Below the pieces are notes generated by a model. The model had not been told where the DNA came from, did no database searches, and saw nothing but the letters and a program-made list of their open reading frames with translations. The translations under genes were made by a program, and so were the position numbers. This document shows positions 9,387-18,018 of a stretch of 64,000 bases of DNA, in pieces. How positions within the stretch are numbered: the first letter of the stretch is position 1; the number at the start of each line of letters is the position of its first letter. This stretch comes from Sphingomonas sp. NFR04 (GTDB lineage Bacteria > Pseudomonadota > Alphaproteobacteria > Sphingomonadales > Sphingomonadaceae): NCBI RefSeq assembly GCF_900114095.1, contig NZ_FORV01000004.1, positions 1-64,000 on the forward strand. The letters run 5' to 3'.

Positions 9387-11536
9387 GACGCGTAGAGCAC
9401 CGAACGATCGCGCCTACGCCGCTGACCGACACCCACGCGACGGAGGCGCGCCGCGCGATGGCCGAATTCCTCGGACTTCCCCCAGTGGAACTTGCCGCGC
9501 GGCGCGCGCCGCTCGACGAGAAGGTCTATCAGGGCGATCAGGTGCGTCAGGCGCTACAGACCCTGTTCCGCGACAAGTGCGCCTACTGCGAGACGCAGCG
9601 GTCGAGCCCGCTGCACGTCGACCAGCACCGCCCGGTCGCGAACGCCGGCGGCGGACGGGCGAGACATCCTCACCACTACGCCTGGCTCGCCTATGAATGG
9701 GAGAACCTGCTGCTCGTCTGCCAGGCATGCAGCGGGCGGAAGCGCAACCTCTTCCCCCTGCGGGGTCAACGCGCTCCCTTGCTGGCGCCGCTCGCGCGGG
9801 TGCGCGCGCAGGAGGCCCCGCAGCTCCTCGATCCCGGCTACGACCGGCCCGAGCGCCATCTCGATTTCACGATCGACGGCGAGTGCCATCCGCGCACCAA
9901 GCGCGGCGCCGCGACAATTTCTATGCTGGAGCTGAACCGCCCGCCGCTCGTCGAGGAACGCCGCAACGTCTACGGCTACTTCGCCGCGAAGATCGACGAG
10001 GCGCGGTCGCTCGACGGCATCGTCGCCGACCTGAAAGAGTTCGACGACGACGCGGTCCCGTTCGTCGGCAGTCAACGCATCCTGCGCTACAGACTGCTCT
10101 CGCTCGTCGCCGAGCGCGTCGGGCACTTCTCCTTCTCGTTCGAGGATTCCGCGGCGCTGATTGAGAGCGTGGTCGGCCAAGCCACGCACGCGGACGTTAA
10201 GCAGGCCCTCGCCGCCCTCCAGCGTCCCGAAAAAGGTGTGGGCGCCGCGCCGACGCCCGCGGTAGCCGCCCCGCGTCCGTTCACCCCCCCCATCAAACGC
10301 ATCGAGATCGAGAACTTCAAGGCGATTGACCACGTCGTCATCGAGATGGAGGCGATGCGCCACGAAAGCAGCACCGCGGCGGCGCTGATGCTGCTCGGCG
10401 AGAACGCCACTGGGAAGAGCAGCGTTCTGGAGGCCGTAACGCTCGCCCTCGTCGGCTCGGACGTCGCGAATAAGTTCGTCAAGGCGCGCGACTTCGAGCC
10501 CGACCGCGAACGTGGCGGCCATCCCGGCTCGTATGGCCCGACCCGCGTCACAGTCGAATTTTGGGAGGGTCCGGCGGCCGAGTTGATGATCGGCAAGTCT
10601 GGCCGCTTCGAGGGAGCCTCCGAGCCGCGGGCCAACGTACTGGCATACGGCTCGCGGCGCTACTTCATGCCGGGGCGCCGCCGGCGTTCACGCAGCGGCG
10701 GACCACGCGGACTGTTCGACCCGTCGTGGACGCTCCCGCATCCCGACCTTTGGCTCCGCGACCTTGGCGCCGACCGCTTCCCCGAGATTGCGCGTGCGCT
10801 CGCCGAGATCCTCTCCCTGCCGCCCGGCTCATACCTCAAGCGAGACGAGGATAGGGGCGTCTACATCGTCGACAACGAGCTCGAGACCCCGCTGTCGCGG
10901 CACAGCGACGGCTACCGTTCAATCTTTGCCACCGCCGTGGACCTGCTGCGCGGGCTGATGGGCGGCATCGACGTGCTCGACGCTCAGGGCGTGGTATTGA
11001 TCGACGAGGTCGAGACCCACCTCCATCCACGCTGGAAGATGCGCGTGATGACAGCGCTCCGGAAGGCGCTGCCCCGCGTGCAGTTCATCGTCACTACCCA
11101 TGACCCCCTCTGCCTGCGCGGCATGGGCAAGGGCGAGGTGCAGGTGATGGTCCGCGACCCCGACAACCGGATCGGCCTCGCGCAGGGGCTGCCGGACGTG
11201 TCCGGCATGCGCATCGACCAAATCCTGACGTCCGAGCACTTCGGCATGAACTCGACGCTGGACCCGGACTTCCAGGAACTGTTCGACCGCTACAACGCGC
11301 TTCTCCGCGACAGCCGTCTCAAGCCAGAGCTCGCAGGCGAGATCGACGTGCTGCGCAGGGAGATCAACTCGCGCCAGCGCCTCGGGCGGACCGAGCGCGA
11401 GCAGCGCATGCTCGAGGCGATCGACAAGCACCTAGCGACGCGCGTGGCGACGAGTCCGAAGCGGGAGCAGCAGGAGGAAGCGCTCGATGCCCAGCTCGAC
11501 GCGATCTGGAACGAGGCGAAGGCCGAGACCGCATGA
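9383..11536 (+). CDS. HNH endonuclease-AAA/SMC-like ATPase fusion (Septu-like)
   Basis: A 717-residue two-domain protein. Residues about 60-130 form a TIGR02646/PtuB-type HNH domain: CAYCE (Cys66, Cys69), VDQHRP, then WENLLLVCQACSGRKRNLFP (Cys113, Cys116). From about 305 an ABC/OLD-like ATPase begins with IKRIEIENFKAID, Walker A GENATGKSS at 339-347, and Walker B GVVLIDEVETHLHP with Asp541-Glu542, followed by FIVTTHDPLCLRG (switch His). In Septu and ATPase-HNH retrons the ATPase (PtuA) and HNH (PtuB) are separate proteins; here they are one chain, in addition to a second HNH gene immediately downstream. Overlaps of ATGA on both sides tie it to its neighbours. Predicted cytoplasmic anti-phage nuclease complex; the trigger is unknown. 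Confidence 0.88.
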   Translation: MRRVEHRTIAPTPLTDTHATEARRAMAEFLGLPPVELAARRAPLDEKVYQGDQVRQALQTLFRDKCAYCETQRSSPLHVDQHRPVANAGGGRARHPHHYAWLAYEWENLLLVCQACSGRKRNLFPLRGQRAPLLAPLARVRAQEAPQLLDPGYDRPERHLDFTIDGECHPRTKRGAATISMLELNRPPLVEERRNVYGYFAAKIDEARSLDGIVADLKEFDDDAVPFVGSQRILRYRLLSLVAERVGHFSFSFEDSAALIESVVGQATHADVKQALAALQRPEKGVGAAPTPAVAAPRPFTPPIKRIEIENFKAIDHVVIEMEAMRHESSTAAALMLLGENATGKSSVLEAVTLALVGSDVANKFVKARDFEPDRERGGHPGSYGPTRVTVEFWEGPAAELMIGKSGRFEGASEPRANVLAYGSRRYFMPGRRRRSRSGGPRGLFDPSWTLPHPDLWLRDLGADRFPEIARALAEILSLPPGSYLKRDEDRGVYIVDNELETPLSRHSDGYRSIFATAVDLLRGLMGGIDVLDAQGVVLIDEVETHLHPRWKMRVMTALRKALPRVQFIVTTHDPLCLRGMGKGEVQVMVRDPDNRIGLAQGLPDVSGMRIDQILTSEHFGMNSTLDPDFQELFDRYNALLRDSRLKPELAGEIDVLRREINSRQRLGRTEREQRMLEAIDKHLATRVATSPKREQQEEALDAQLDAIWNEAKAETA

Positions 11537-12615
11537 TATCGGTCTTGCGCGCACCACCGTCGAACACCCTCGCGGCGATCCTCGCCAAGCGGGGCACCAG
11601 GGGCCTAACCGAGCGCGAAGCCGCAGTCTGGTTCTACGAGGACATCGCTCCCATCATCAACCCCGTCCCAGACCCATTCCCGACCAAGCCGGGCGAGGCG
11701 CCGGATTTCAATGTCTACAGCGACACGGCGGTGAAGATCGAGTTGCACGAGCTGTTCGGCGGTCACTGCGCATACTGTGAGAGCCGCTACGACCATGTGT
11801 CGCCAATGGACGTCGAGCATTACCGGCCAAAGGGCGGCGTCATCGAGACCGACGGCAAGCTCAGCAAGCCCGGCTACTACTGGCTTGCTGCCGACTGGGA
11901 CAACCTGCTGCCGTCTTGCATCGGCTGCAACCGGGCGCGATCCCAGGAGGAGACCCAGGCCAGCGGGAAGGTCGTGCAGGCGACCACGGGCAAGGCCAAC
12001 CAATTCCCGCTCGCGGAAGGAAGCGCGCGGGCCAAGGCGGCCGGCGAGGAGGCGGCGGAGGACGCGCTGCTTCTCGATCCGTGCCGCGACGATCCGCGCC
12101 CGCACCTCATGTTCCGCTCGGATGGCTACGTTGAGCCGCGGAAGAGTCCGGAGGAAGACGCGAAGTCGCGCGGCATGGCGACGATCGGCGTCTGCGGCCT
12201 CGACCGCGCGTCGCTCGTCGAGAGCCGGCGGCGGGCCGCGACGCGACTGCGGGCGGCGATGGACTCGATCCTTTCGGCCGACCACGACTGCCGCGCGCAT
12301 CCCGGCCAGGACTTCTACCGGCGCCGCCGCGAGCGCGCCGAGGCGGCATTCGCCGAGCTGTCGGCCGACCTCGACTACCGCGCGCTCACTCAGGAGCTGC
12401 ACGCGCTGTTCGAGACCGCACGCGCGGCGATCGGCGACTACTTCAAGGCGAAGGCTGCGTGGCAGGCCGACCCCTCGGACAGCAACCGCGCGACCTTCGT
12501 CGGCGCAGCGCGAGGGATCTCGCAGCTTCACGCTAACGCGGGCCCGCACCAGGCCTTCGTGACGGAACTCTACGGCCTCGCGGACATCCCGCTCGAGCGC
12601 CTCGGGCAGGGATGA
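11533..12615 (+). CDS. HNH endonuclease, TIGR02646/PtuB-like
   Basis: A 360-residue protein with a complete HNH/treble-clef signature: GGHCAYCES (Cys79, Cys82), MDVEHYRPKGG (His of the first catalytic strand, about 98), WDNLLPSCIGCNRAR (Cys129, Cys132) and NQFPL. The remaining C-terminal two thirds are helical with the LLLDPCRDDPRPHLMF block seen in this family, where the usual partner is an ABC-type ATPase. The ATG overlaps the stop of the HNH-ATPase fusion gene (ATGA at 11533-11536). Two HNH proteins in one operon suggests a heteromeric nuclease or division of labour between a bound and a released nuclease. Confidence 0.9.
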   Translation: MISVLRAPPSNTLAAILAKRGTRGLTEREAAVWFYEDIAPIINPVPDPFPTKPGEAPDFNVYSDTAVKIELHELFGGHCAYCESRYDHVSPMDVEHYRPKGGVIETDGKLSKPGYYWLAADWDNLLPSCIGCNRARSQEETQASGKVVQATTGKANQFPLAEGSARAKAAGEEAAEDALLLDPCRDDPRPHLMFRSDGYVEPRKSPEEDAKSRGMATIGVCGLDRASLVESRRRAATRLRAAMDSILSADHDCRAHPGQDFYRRRRERAEAAFAELSADLDYRALTQELHALFETARAAIGDYFKAKAAWQADPSDSNRATFVGAARGISQLHANAGPHQAFVTELYGLADIPLERLGQG

Positions 12616-12657
12616 GCGTTCATCGCCGCGATCCGCGACACATCTGGGGAGTAGGGC

Positions 12658-14487
12658 ATGCGGAATACCGAGACATCCAGTGACGGCAAACTCAAGGCAC
12701 GCGCCATCGCGGGTACTCGCGTGGTGCTCCTCGCCCTCGACATGGCCGAGGCCGACTGCAAGGGCCTGCGCGGGTTCGCATTCCGGCGCCGTATCAACGG
12801 CGGCGAGTGGACCTGGCTGACCGGCCTCAAGATCTTTTCGAGCTTGTTCCCGAACGGCGTCCATCCTGACACCGTTGGCAAAATCCCCCGGTTCCCCACA
12901 AACGAGCATCCAATCCAGGGATTCCTGTGGAGCGACTACTCTGCGAAGGCCGGCACGCGCTATGAGTTCGAGGTGTCGGCGATGTTTGGCACGCCCGGCG
13001 CGCTGAAGGCCGGATCGACCGTCTCGATCGACATCACGACCGAGGTCGAGGACGATGGCAAGCACGGCATTTGGTTCAACCGCGGCGCAATCGCCAGCCA
13101 GGCGTTCGCCGAGCAGTTCGGCAACAAGTCCCTGAGTGACGTCGAATACAACGATCCCGACAACAGGGAGGTCGCGTTTCTTTCGCGCGGCCTGCTCGAG
13201 GCCTGCATTGCCTACATCCGCGAGACGCCAAAGGGCGACGGCCTCAGGGTTGCGGCCTACGAGTTCACCTTCGCGCGCATCGCCGAGGAGCTGAAGGCGG
13301 CCATCGACCGAGGCGTCGACGTGCGAATTGTCTTCCACGACACGCCGGTCAACAACCGCTGCGCCGACGCGGCGGGAATCCCCGAGAAGATCGGGAACAA
13401 GCAGATCCGCTTCCGCCGGACCAAGACGAAGATCCCGCACAACAAGTTCATCGTGCGCCTGGCGGGCGGTAAGACGCCGGTCGCGGTCTGGTCGGGATCG
13501 ACGAACTTCACGCCGTCGGGCTTCCTCGGCCAGACCAACGTCGGGCACAAGGTCACCGATAAGGGCATCGCGAAGACCTATCTCACCTTCTGGGCCGGGC
13601 TGTCGGGCGATCCCGACGACGATCATGCGACGGCCACCGCGATGGCGCTGACGCCCAACCCGCCGACACTTGTCAATCCGGGCGTCACGCTGGTCTACTC
13701 GCCTCGACCGAGCGCCAAGATGCTCGACTGGTACGGCGCGCGCATCGCGGACGCCGCGACCTCGTCGATGTTCACCGGCGCCTTCTCCGTCGATACGAAG
13801 ATCCTCACGCCGATGGCGGCGCCGGGCGCGTCGATGCGCTTCATCCTGCTCGAGCAGCCGCCGACCGAAGCAATTATCGCCGCGCAGAAGGCGAATCCAG
13901 CCGACCTGCAGTTCTCCTACGGAGCGATCCTCGGAAAGAAGAAGGCGCAGGTGGAGAAGCGGACGGGTCGCGGCGCGACAGGTCGGAAGGTCACAAAGAT
14001 CGTGCCGATCCCTCACTTCGCGATCGAGAGCTGGTTCCTGGAGGAGGAGCTGGAACGGCAGAGCGGGGACGGCTTCGTGTTTTTCATCCACACGAAGTTT
14101 TTGCTCGTCGACGCGCTGTCCGACGATCCGCTGGTATGCACCGGATCGGCGAACTTCTCCGGCAACTCGCTTACCGCCAACGACGAAAACATGCTCCTCA
14201 TCCGCGGCGACACCCGCGTCGCCGACATCTACCTGACCGAGTTCGACCGGATCTTCAGGCACTTCTACTCGCGAGACGTGATCAACGAGATCGTGAAGAC
14301 CGGCGGAAAGGCCGTCGTCGGGATCCTGGACCAGACCGACAAATGGCTCGGCGGCTACTTCGCCGCCAACAACCCGAAGCGCCACAAGCGCGAAATGTTC
14401 TTCGCAGACACCAAGGCCACCTGGACAAGGAAGGCATCCCAGGACCCGAATGTCTTCAAGGGGGAAAAGAAGCAGCCGGTCGTCTGA
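12658..14487 (+). CDS. Phospholipase D-like (PLD superfamily) protein
   Basis: A 609-residue protein with two PLD-type half-sites. The first is HNKFIVRL at about residue 261, followed by AVWSGSTNFTPSGF; the usual Asp of HxKx4D is a Leu here. The second is HTKFLLVD at about 478, followed by VCTGSANFSGNSLTANDENM, a full HxKx4D plus the typical GSxN block. PLD-like enzymes include DNA nucleases and phospholipases; bacterial defence systems use both. ATG 12658 follows GGGGAGTAGGGC and starts 42 bases after the HNH gene, so it is probably in the same transcript. N-terminal residues 1-150 look like a fibronectin-like beta domain (GEWTWLTGLKIF, TRYEFEVSAMFG). A possible effector of the HNH-ATPase module. 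Confidence 0.85.
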   Translation: MRNTETSSDGKLKARAIAGTRVVLLALDMAEADCKGLRGFAFRRRINGGEWTWLTGLKIFSSLFPNGVHPDTVGKIPRFPTNEHPIQGFLWSDYSAKAGTRYEFEVSAMFGTPGALKAGSTVSIDITTEVEDDGKHGIWFNRGAIASQAFAEQFGNKSLSDVEYNDPDNREVAFLSRGLLEACIAYIRETPKGDGLRVAAYEFTFARIAEELKAAIDRGVDVRIVFHDTPVNNRCADAAGIPEKIGNKQIRFRRTKTKIPHNKFIVRLAGGKTPVAVWSGSTNFTPSGFLGQTNVGHKVTDKGIAKTYLTFWAGLSGDPDDDHATATAMALTPNPPTLVNPGVTLVYSPRPSAKMLDWYGARIADAATSSMFTGAFSVDTKILTPMAAPGASMRFILLEQPPTEAIIAAQKANPADLQFSYGAILGKKKAQVEKRTGRGATGRKVTKIVPIPHFAIESWFLEEELERQSGDGFVFFIHTKFLLVDALSDDPLVCTGSANFSGNSLTANDENMLLIRGDTRVADIYLTEFDRIFRHFYSRDVINEIVKTGGKAVVGILDQTDKWLGGYFAANNPKRHKREMFFADTKATWTRKASQDPNVFKGEKKQPVV

Positions 14488-14512
14488 TCGGTCGTGGTGG
14501 ACCGGGGAGAGG

Positions 14513-14855
14513 TCAGCGCAGGCGATGTCTTGCCGAGCGCCGCTCCGCGTCGGAGAAGACGCCGTCCGAGCGGAGATCCAGCACCAGCGTCTCGACCGCG
14601 AGGTCCTGCCGCCCCGTCGAGGCAAGTGGCGCGAAGCCTCGATGGCGGCTGCGCGATGAGGCGGCGCGCGGTCTTGACGGCGCCATACCGGGCGACCATG
14701 TCGAGGATCGCGGTCGGCCGGGAGCCGGGCGCGTCGTACTTAGCGTGGATGTCCCAGAGCGTCGCGGCGAAGTCGCGCTCGACGGCGCGCGCGTCACGGG
14801 CAGGCGCGGCAGCTGGCGCGACCGTGGGCTGTGTGGCCGACGCACCGATCACCAC
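14513..14855 (-). pseudogene. Frameshifted remnant of a small conserved protein
   Basis: Two minus-strand frames together spell one conserved-looking domain. Frame A (from 14855) gives VERDFAATLWDIHAKYDAP, then AILDMVARYGAVKTARRLIA up to about 14640. Frame B then gives RGFAPLASTGRQDLAVETLV and VFSDAERRSARHRL, stopping at 14513. Together they match a domain I know from many hypothetical proteins (pattern F.. GA..TAKRL ..GL..L...GRLDLTVE.LVL.....LF...E...AR.RL). One extra base or two missing bases near 14638-14641 breaks it. Either a decayed gene or a sequence error. Confidence 0.6.
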
Positions 14856-15139
14856 ACCCGCGAGGTCGCCGGCGTTCTCCGGCAGCCAGACCAGGGTGCG
14901 ACGGGAAGGACCGCCGCGGGATCAACGCCGGCGGTCGGCAAATGGTGCTGCAGATGCGCTCCTTTCGGTCAGCTTTTCGAGGGAGCAGGCCCGTTAGCTG
15001 CCAGTCGGCTAACGGCCCAGCTTCTGACGTTCCGAGGTGCCGGTCGGGCGCAAGTTGAACATCGGCTTCTGACAAGAGCCGCCATTCGGCACGCCGCAGG
15101 CGAACGGCAGCTAAGTCCCACACCCGGTCAATCGTTACC
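14856..15139. other. Non-coding stretch with an inverted repeat
   Basis: No gene seen. A perfect 8-bp inverted repeat CCGTTAGC/GCTAACGG lies at 14991-14998 and 15008-15015 with a 9-base loop, and near-symmetry continues outside it. It may be a structured intergenic repeat or a terminator-like hairpin, without a T tract. Confidence 0.45.
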
Positions 15140-15355
15140 TCATCGCTCCGCGGTCGGGGCAGCCTCATATGTCATCGGATCATCAAGCCAGCAGGTAACA
15201 GCAGACTCGCGCCAGCCGATACAGCGGGTGCTGATCTGCGTGCTAGCGGGGAAGGTGCCTGCTTCCATCTTCCGGTAAAGGGTGGAACGGGTGAGGCCTG
15301 TTAGAGCGAGGACGGCCTTGAGCCGGAGGATGCGGTCCGTTGCGTTGGAGTGCAT
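15140..15355 (-). CDS. AlpA-family transcriptional regulator
   Basis: A 71-residue winged-HTH protein starting MHSNATDRILRLKAVLALTG, then LTRSTLYRKMEAGTFPASTQ and GWRESAVTCWLDD. This is the standard AlpA/MerR-like excisionase layout: sigma of RLKAV-LTG-S-TLYR, then FP, then a C-terminal WRESEV-like helix. Such proteins regulate or act as directionality factors for integrases of prophages and integrative elements. I chose ATG 15355 behind AAGGTG; the longer frame to 15571 adds non-homologous sequence. It is divergent from a run of small accessory genes and supports the view that an integrated element lies here. Confidence 0.87.
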   Translation of the reverse strand: MHSNATDRILRLKAVLALTGLTRSTLYRKMEAGTFPASTQISTRCIGWRESAVTCWLDDPMTYEAAPTAER

Positions 15356-15666
15356 TGCTATCACCTTGCATCGTTCGGGGGTTGGTGGAGGATTTCGACG
15401 CAAGATGGACCCGAACGGCTTGCCGGCAGAAGGGTTCGTCTGGGGCTGAAATGGCACTGTTCGATGCAGGCCGGCATGTACATCGACTGGGGTCGACGGT
15501 TGTGCGAGCGGTCCGTCTGCCGTCGGGTGTCGCCGACGAGTTTGCAGCGCATCTGAGCCTGCATGGCACAAATCAGAGACTTTGCGTTCTTGCCCTTCGT
15601 TCCCATTATGTTCTAGCTGGCAGCTCGCTGCCGATGCAGCGATTCGACATCATTGGGAGCTTCGGC
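15356..15666. other. Divergent promoter region between alpA-like gene and small ORF
   Basis: About 310 bases. Long frames cross it in both directions but none has a ribosome site or domain. It should hold the divergent promoters. Confidence 0.4.
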
Positions 15667-15879
15667 ATGGAGCACGACCTCCAGTTGCGCGCTGCTGCGC
15701 GTGCGATCTACGACGCCTGTTATCCGAGCGACGAGTGGGCGCCGTTTGGCTTCGACGAGGCCGAGCGCTTCAGGACCATCCACTATCGCCAGGCCGTCGG
15801 CGCAGCGCTGCAGGCGCGCCGGGCGCTGTACGATCGTGCCGTCCAACCGACCCTGTTCGCCGAGCAGGCGCGCGCCTGA
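15667..15879 (+). CDS. Small hypothetical protein
   Basis: A 70-residue protein, MEHDLQLRAAARAIYDACYP and onward, ending LFAEQARA. The ATG at 15667 has GGGAG at 6 nt spacing; the longer frame from 15340 runs through the AlpA promoter region and is unlikely. Composition is helical and soluble. No family recognised. It is followed 10 bases later by the next small gene, so the three plus-strand genes from 15667 to 16664 probably form one transcript. Confidence 0.6.
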   Translation: MEHDLQLRAAARAIYDACYPSDEWAPFGFDEAERFRTIHYRQAVGAALQARRALYDRAVQPTLFAEQARA

Positions 15880-15889
15880 CGCCCGCGCG

Positions 15890-16348
15890 ATGGATGCGAT
15901 CGAACGGACCAACTGGCTGGCGCATCGCTGGCCGATCGAACTTGAAACCTTCTCTTATGGCGGATGGCTGATCCATGTGGGCAGGGTCGAGGGGCATCGC
16001 CTGGGGCAGGTCAATTCCGCTGCGGAGTTCGAGACCTGGAAGGCGGCGCAGCGGCCGCTGTGCCTGGCGCGCTTCATTGCCGGTAGGCGCGAGCTTCATC
16101 CTCCCGCGGTGCTGGTGGTCGCCGGCAAGTACCGCCTGGGCCGTATCCCGCCGGAACTGTGGTGTGGTTATGACGCGACGCTGCTGATGGATGCACCGTC
16201 AGCGACGCTCCTCTCCGCCAAGGTGCGGGCGATGTTTCCGGCCTGGCCGGATGCGCTCATCCGGGTGGTGCCGCAGGACCAGGTGCCGGCACTCGGCCTG
16301 CACCCTACGCCTGCTGCGGCAGGTCCGCGCCTGCGCTTGGTCGGCTGA
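15890..16348 (+). CDS. Hypothetical protein
   Basis: A 152-residue protein starting MDAIERTNWLAHRWPIELET, with WKAAQRPLCLARFIAGRREL and MFPAWPDALIRVVPQDQVPA later. The composition is clearly protein-like but I do not recognise the family. It is the middle gene of a compact trio, with the next ATG two bases after its stop. The position beside an AlpA regulator suggests mobile-element cargo. Confidence 0.65.
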   Translation: MDAIERTNWLAHRWPIELETFSYGGWLIHVGRVEGHRLGQVNSAAEFETWKAAQRPLCLARFIAGRRELHPPAVLVVAGKYRLGRIPPELWCGYDATLLMDAPSATLLSAKVRAMFPAWPDALIRVVPQDQVPALGLHPTPAAAGPRLRLVG

Positions 16349-16349
16349 T

Positions 16350-16664
16350 ATGGCACGCTATGACGCTGACGGCGGGCAGGTGCCCCGGACGCTGTTCGAG
16401 GCTGCGGCGTTCCACCGTTCGGTCCGGGCAGCCTGTGCGCGGTGCGGGCACATCGGCGTCTTTCATGCCGCGGCGCTCTGGCGGCTCTTCGAGCGCAGGC
16501 AGTGGCCCGGCCCGCTCACCGAGGTGGGGGCTCGCCTCCGATGTTCGCGATGCGGGCGGCGCGGCACGACGATCAGCCTGACCCGCGATCCGCCGACGAT
16601 CACCAGCCTGCCGCTCCCGAGCGATGTCGAATGGCGGCGGGCGGTCAGCCGGTTTCGCGCCTAG
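16350..16664 (+). CDS. Small zinc-ribbon-like protein
   Basis: A 104-residue protein with two CxxC pairs, ACARCGHIG and RLRCSRCGRRG, 34 residues apart, which should bind one zinc ion. The spacer contains an aromatic helix (AALWRLFERRQWPG). The tail ITSLPLPSDVEWRRAV is conserved-looking. Possibly a nucleic-acid binding or adaptor protein; function unknown. It starts right after the preceding stop and ends overlapping the convergent SRAP gene by four bases. Confidence 0.7.
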   Translation: MARYDADGGQVPRTLFEAAAFHRSVRAACARCGHIGVFHAAALWRLFERRQWPGPLTEVGARLRCSRCGRRGTTISLTRDPPTITSLPLPSDVEWRRAVSRFRA

Positions 16665-17305
16665 AACAGGGCGGCCTGTTCGACAGTGCCCTTGCGCTTC
16701 ACCCAGGGCTCGCCGGTACGCTCCATGACGATCAGGTCATCGGGGAAGCAGCGCGCCTGGAAGGCGAGGATGTCGTCGAAGCTGCCGTGCAGCCAGCGAT
16801 CATGGTCGTCGCGGTGGAGCAGCACCGGCATGCGGTCATGCACCGGGCGGATCGCCTCGTTGCAGTCGGTCATCACGCCGGAATAGACCGGACCCCATTC
16901 GGCGCTGTCCCGCCACAGTCCCGCCCAGGCGAAGATCGACGCGTCCTTGACGCTGAACCAGGTCCGTGTCTTCGAACCCTTGGCGCCCTCCGCCTCGGCA
17001 AAGCCGGTCAGCGGGATGAGGCAGCGCCACTCGGGTCTACGTGCCAGCCCGACCCACATCGGCTTAGTGAGATCGGCGATGTTGTTGACCGGCTTCGGCT
17101 TGGCAGTCGGGCTCATCCCCTTGAGCCGGAGCGGGAACCCCCAGACCATCGACTGCAGTACGCGTGCGCCCGCTTCCTCGCGCACCACCATGCCGGGATA
17201 GCCGGGATAGACTTCCTCGCCCGCATTGGACTGCACCGGATTTCCGACGCCGAAATGCGCGGCGACTTCCGCCGCGCTCTTCCGAAGCTGGTAAAGGTTG
17301 CACAT
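16661..17305 (-). CDS. SOS response-associated peptidase (SRAP/YedK/HMCES type), intact
   Basis: A 214-residue SRAP protein. Cys2 follows the initiator Met (MCNLYQLRKS), which after Met removal is the nucleophile that forms a thiazolidine link to abasic sites in single-stranded DNA. Other family residues are present: the Asn block PVNNIADLTKP, the Glu block CLIPLTGFAEAEG, and the His block IRPVHDRMPVLL. Known role: protecting abasic sites at stalled forks. It lies in tandem with a second SRAP gene 56 bases upstream that lacks these residues. The start is fixed by the need for Cys at position 2. Confidence 0.93.
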   Translation of the reverse strand: MCNLYQLRKSAAEVAAHFGVGNPVQSNAGEEVYPGYPGMVVREEAGARVLQSMVWGFPLRLKGMSPTAKPKPVNNIADLTKPMWVGLARRPEWRCLIPLTGFAEAEGAKGSKTRTWFSVKDASIFAWAGLWRDSAEWGPVYSGVMTDCNEAIRPVHDRMPVLLHRDDHDRWLHGSFDDILAFQARCFPDDLIVMERTGEPWVKRKGTVEQAALF

Positions 17306-17361
17306 GGCGGCAGCCTAGGTCGAAGGCGAGGGTGCTGCAACGCGCAGCCCATCGTTCGCGG

Positions 17362-18018
17362 CTAGAGCAGGTCCAGTTGCGTGCCATCGGGCGGCGGGCC
17401 GCCGCCGCGCCAGGGATCTTCGGTGCGCAGGACGTCCATCCGCTCGGCGGCGATCGGCGCGCGAAACTGGAGGCTGATCACGTCCCGGATCGAGCCGTGC
17501 AGCCAGTGCGCGTGCTCGTGCGGCTCGAGCAGTACCGGCATGCGGTCGTTGGTCGGCGGAATGGCCGCATTCGCCTCCGTGGTCATGCCCGCATAGGAGG
17601 GCCCCACCTCGGGGAAGTTCCGGCAGAAGCCCGCCCAAGCCATGATCGGCTGGTCGCGGACCGAGAACCATGTACGTGTCTTGGCGCCTTCGTCACCGCC
17701 CGGGTTGCCGAAATGCGTGATCGGGATGATGCAGCGGTAGCGTGGCTCGACGACGGTCTGCTCCCAGAGCGGATTGGTGAGATCCGCTACCAGGCCGATG
17801 ATCTCGGGCTCGTTCCGTTGCAACTGCGGGTCGCGGATCCGGCGGGGAAAGCCCCAGCGCATCATCCGCAGCCGTCGCCGCCCACCGGCCTTGAACATCA
17901 CCAGCCCTTGGCGGCCCTCGGTTACGTCGGGCGGAACGGCGATCTGCCCCACGGGCTCCGCGTCCAGGAAGCGGGCGACATCGTCGATCGTGGCACGGAG
18001 GCTGTGAAGGCGCGACAT
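17362..18018 (-). CDS. Degenerate SRAP paralogue lacking catalytic residues
   Basis: A 218-residue SRAP fold protein that aligns over its full length with its downstream neighbour, but with every key position changed: MSRLHSL in place of MCNLY (Cys2 to Ser), GLVADLTNP in place of NNIADLTKP (Asn lost), ITHFGNPGG in place of LTGFAEAEG (Glu to Asn), and IPPTNDRMPVLL in place of IRPVHDRMPVLL (His to Asn). The frame is intact and the surrounding fold motifs (RYRCIIPI, KTRTWFSVRDQPIMAWAGF) are well kept, so this is a maintained pseudoenzyme rather than a decayed gene. It may bind DNA without crosslinking or regulate the active copy (inference). ATG 18018 chosen by alignment; 18072 is an upstream in-frame option. 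Confidence 0.85.
   Translation of the reverse strand: MSRLHSLRATIDDVARFLDAEPVGQIAVPPDVTEGRQGLVMFKAGGRRRLRMMRWGFPRRIRDPQLQRNEPEIIGLVADLTNPLWEQTVVEPRYRCIIPITHFGNPGGDEGAKTRTWFSVRDQPIMAWAGFCRNFPEVGPSYAGMTTEANAAIPPTNDRMPVLLEPHEHAHWLHGSIRDVISLQFRAPIAAERMDVLRTEDPWRGGGPPPDGTQLDLL

Noticed and set aside
12658..14487. PLD-like protein as DpdK
   Set aside because: It is 29 kb from the Dpd island and tied to the HNH-ATPase operon.
11605..14625. 1006-codon open frame on the minus strand
   Set aside because: It lies antisense to the HNH and PLD genes, has Arg/Val-rich composition without domains, and no ribosome site. A high-GC shadow.
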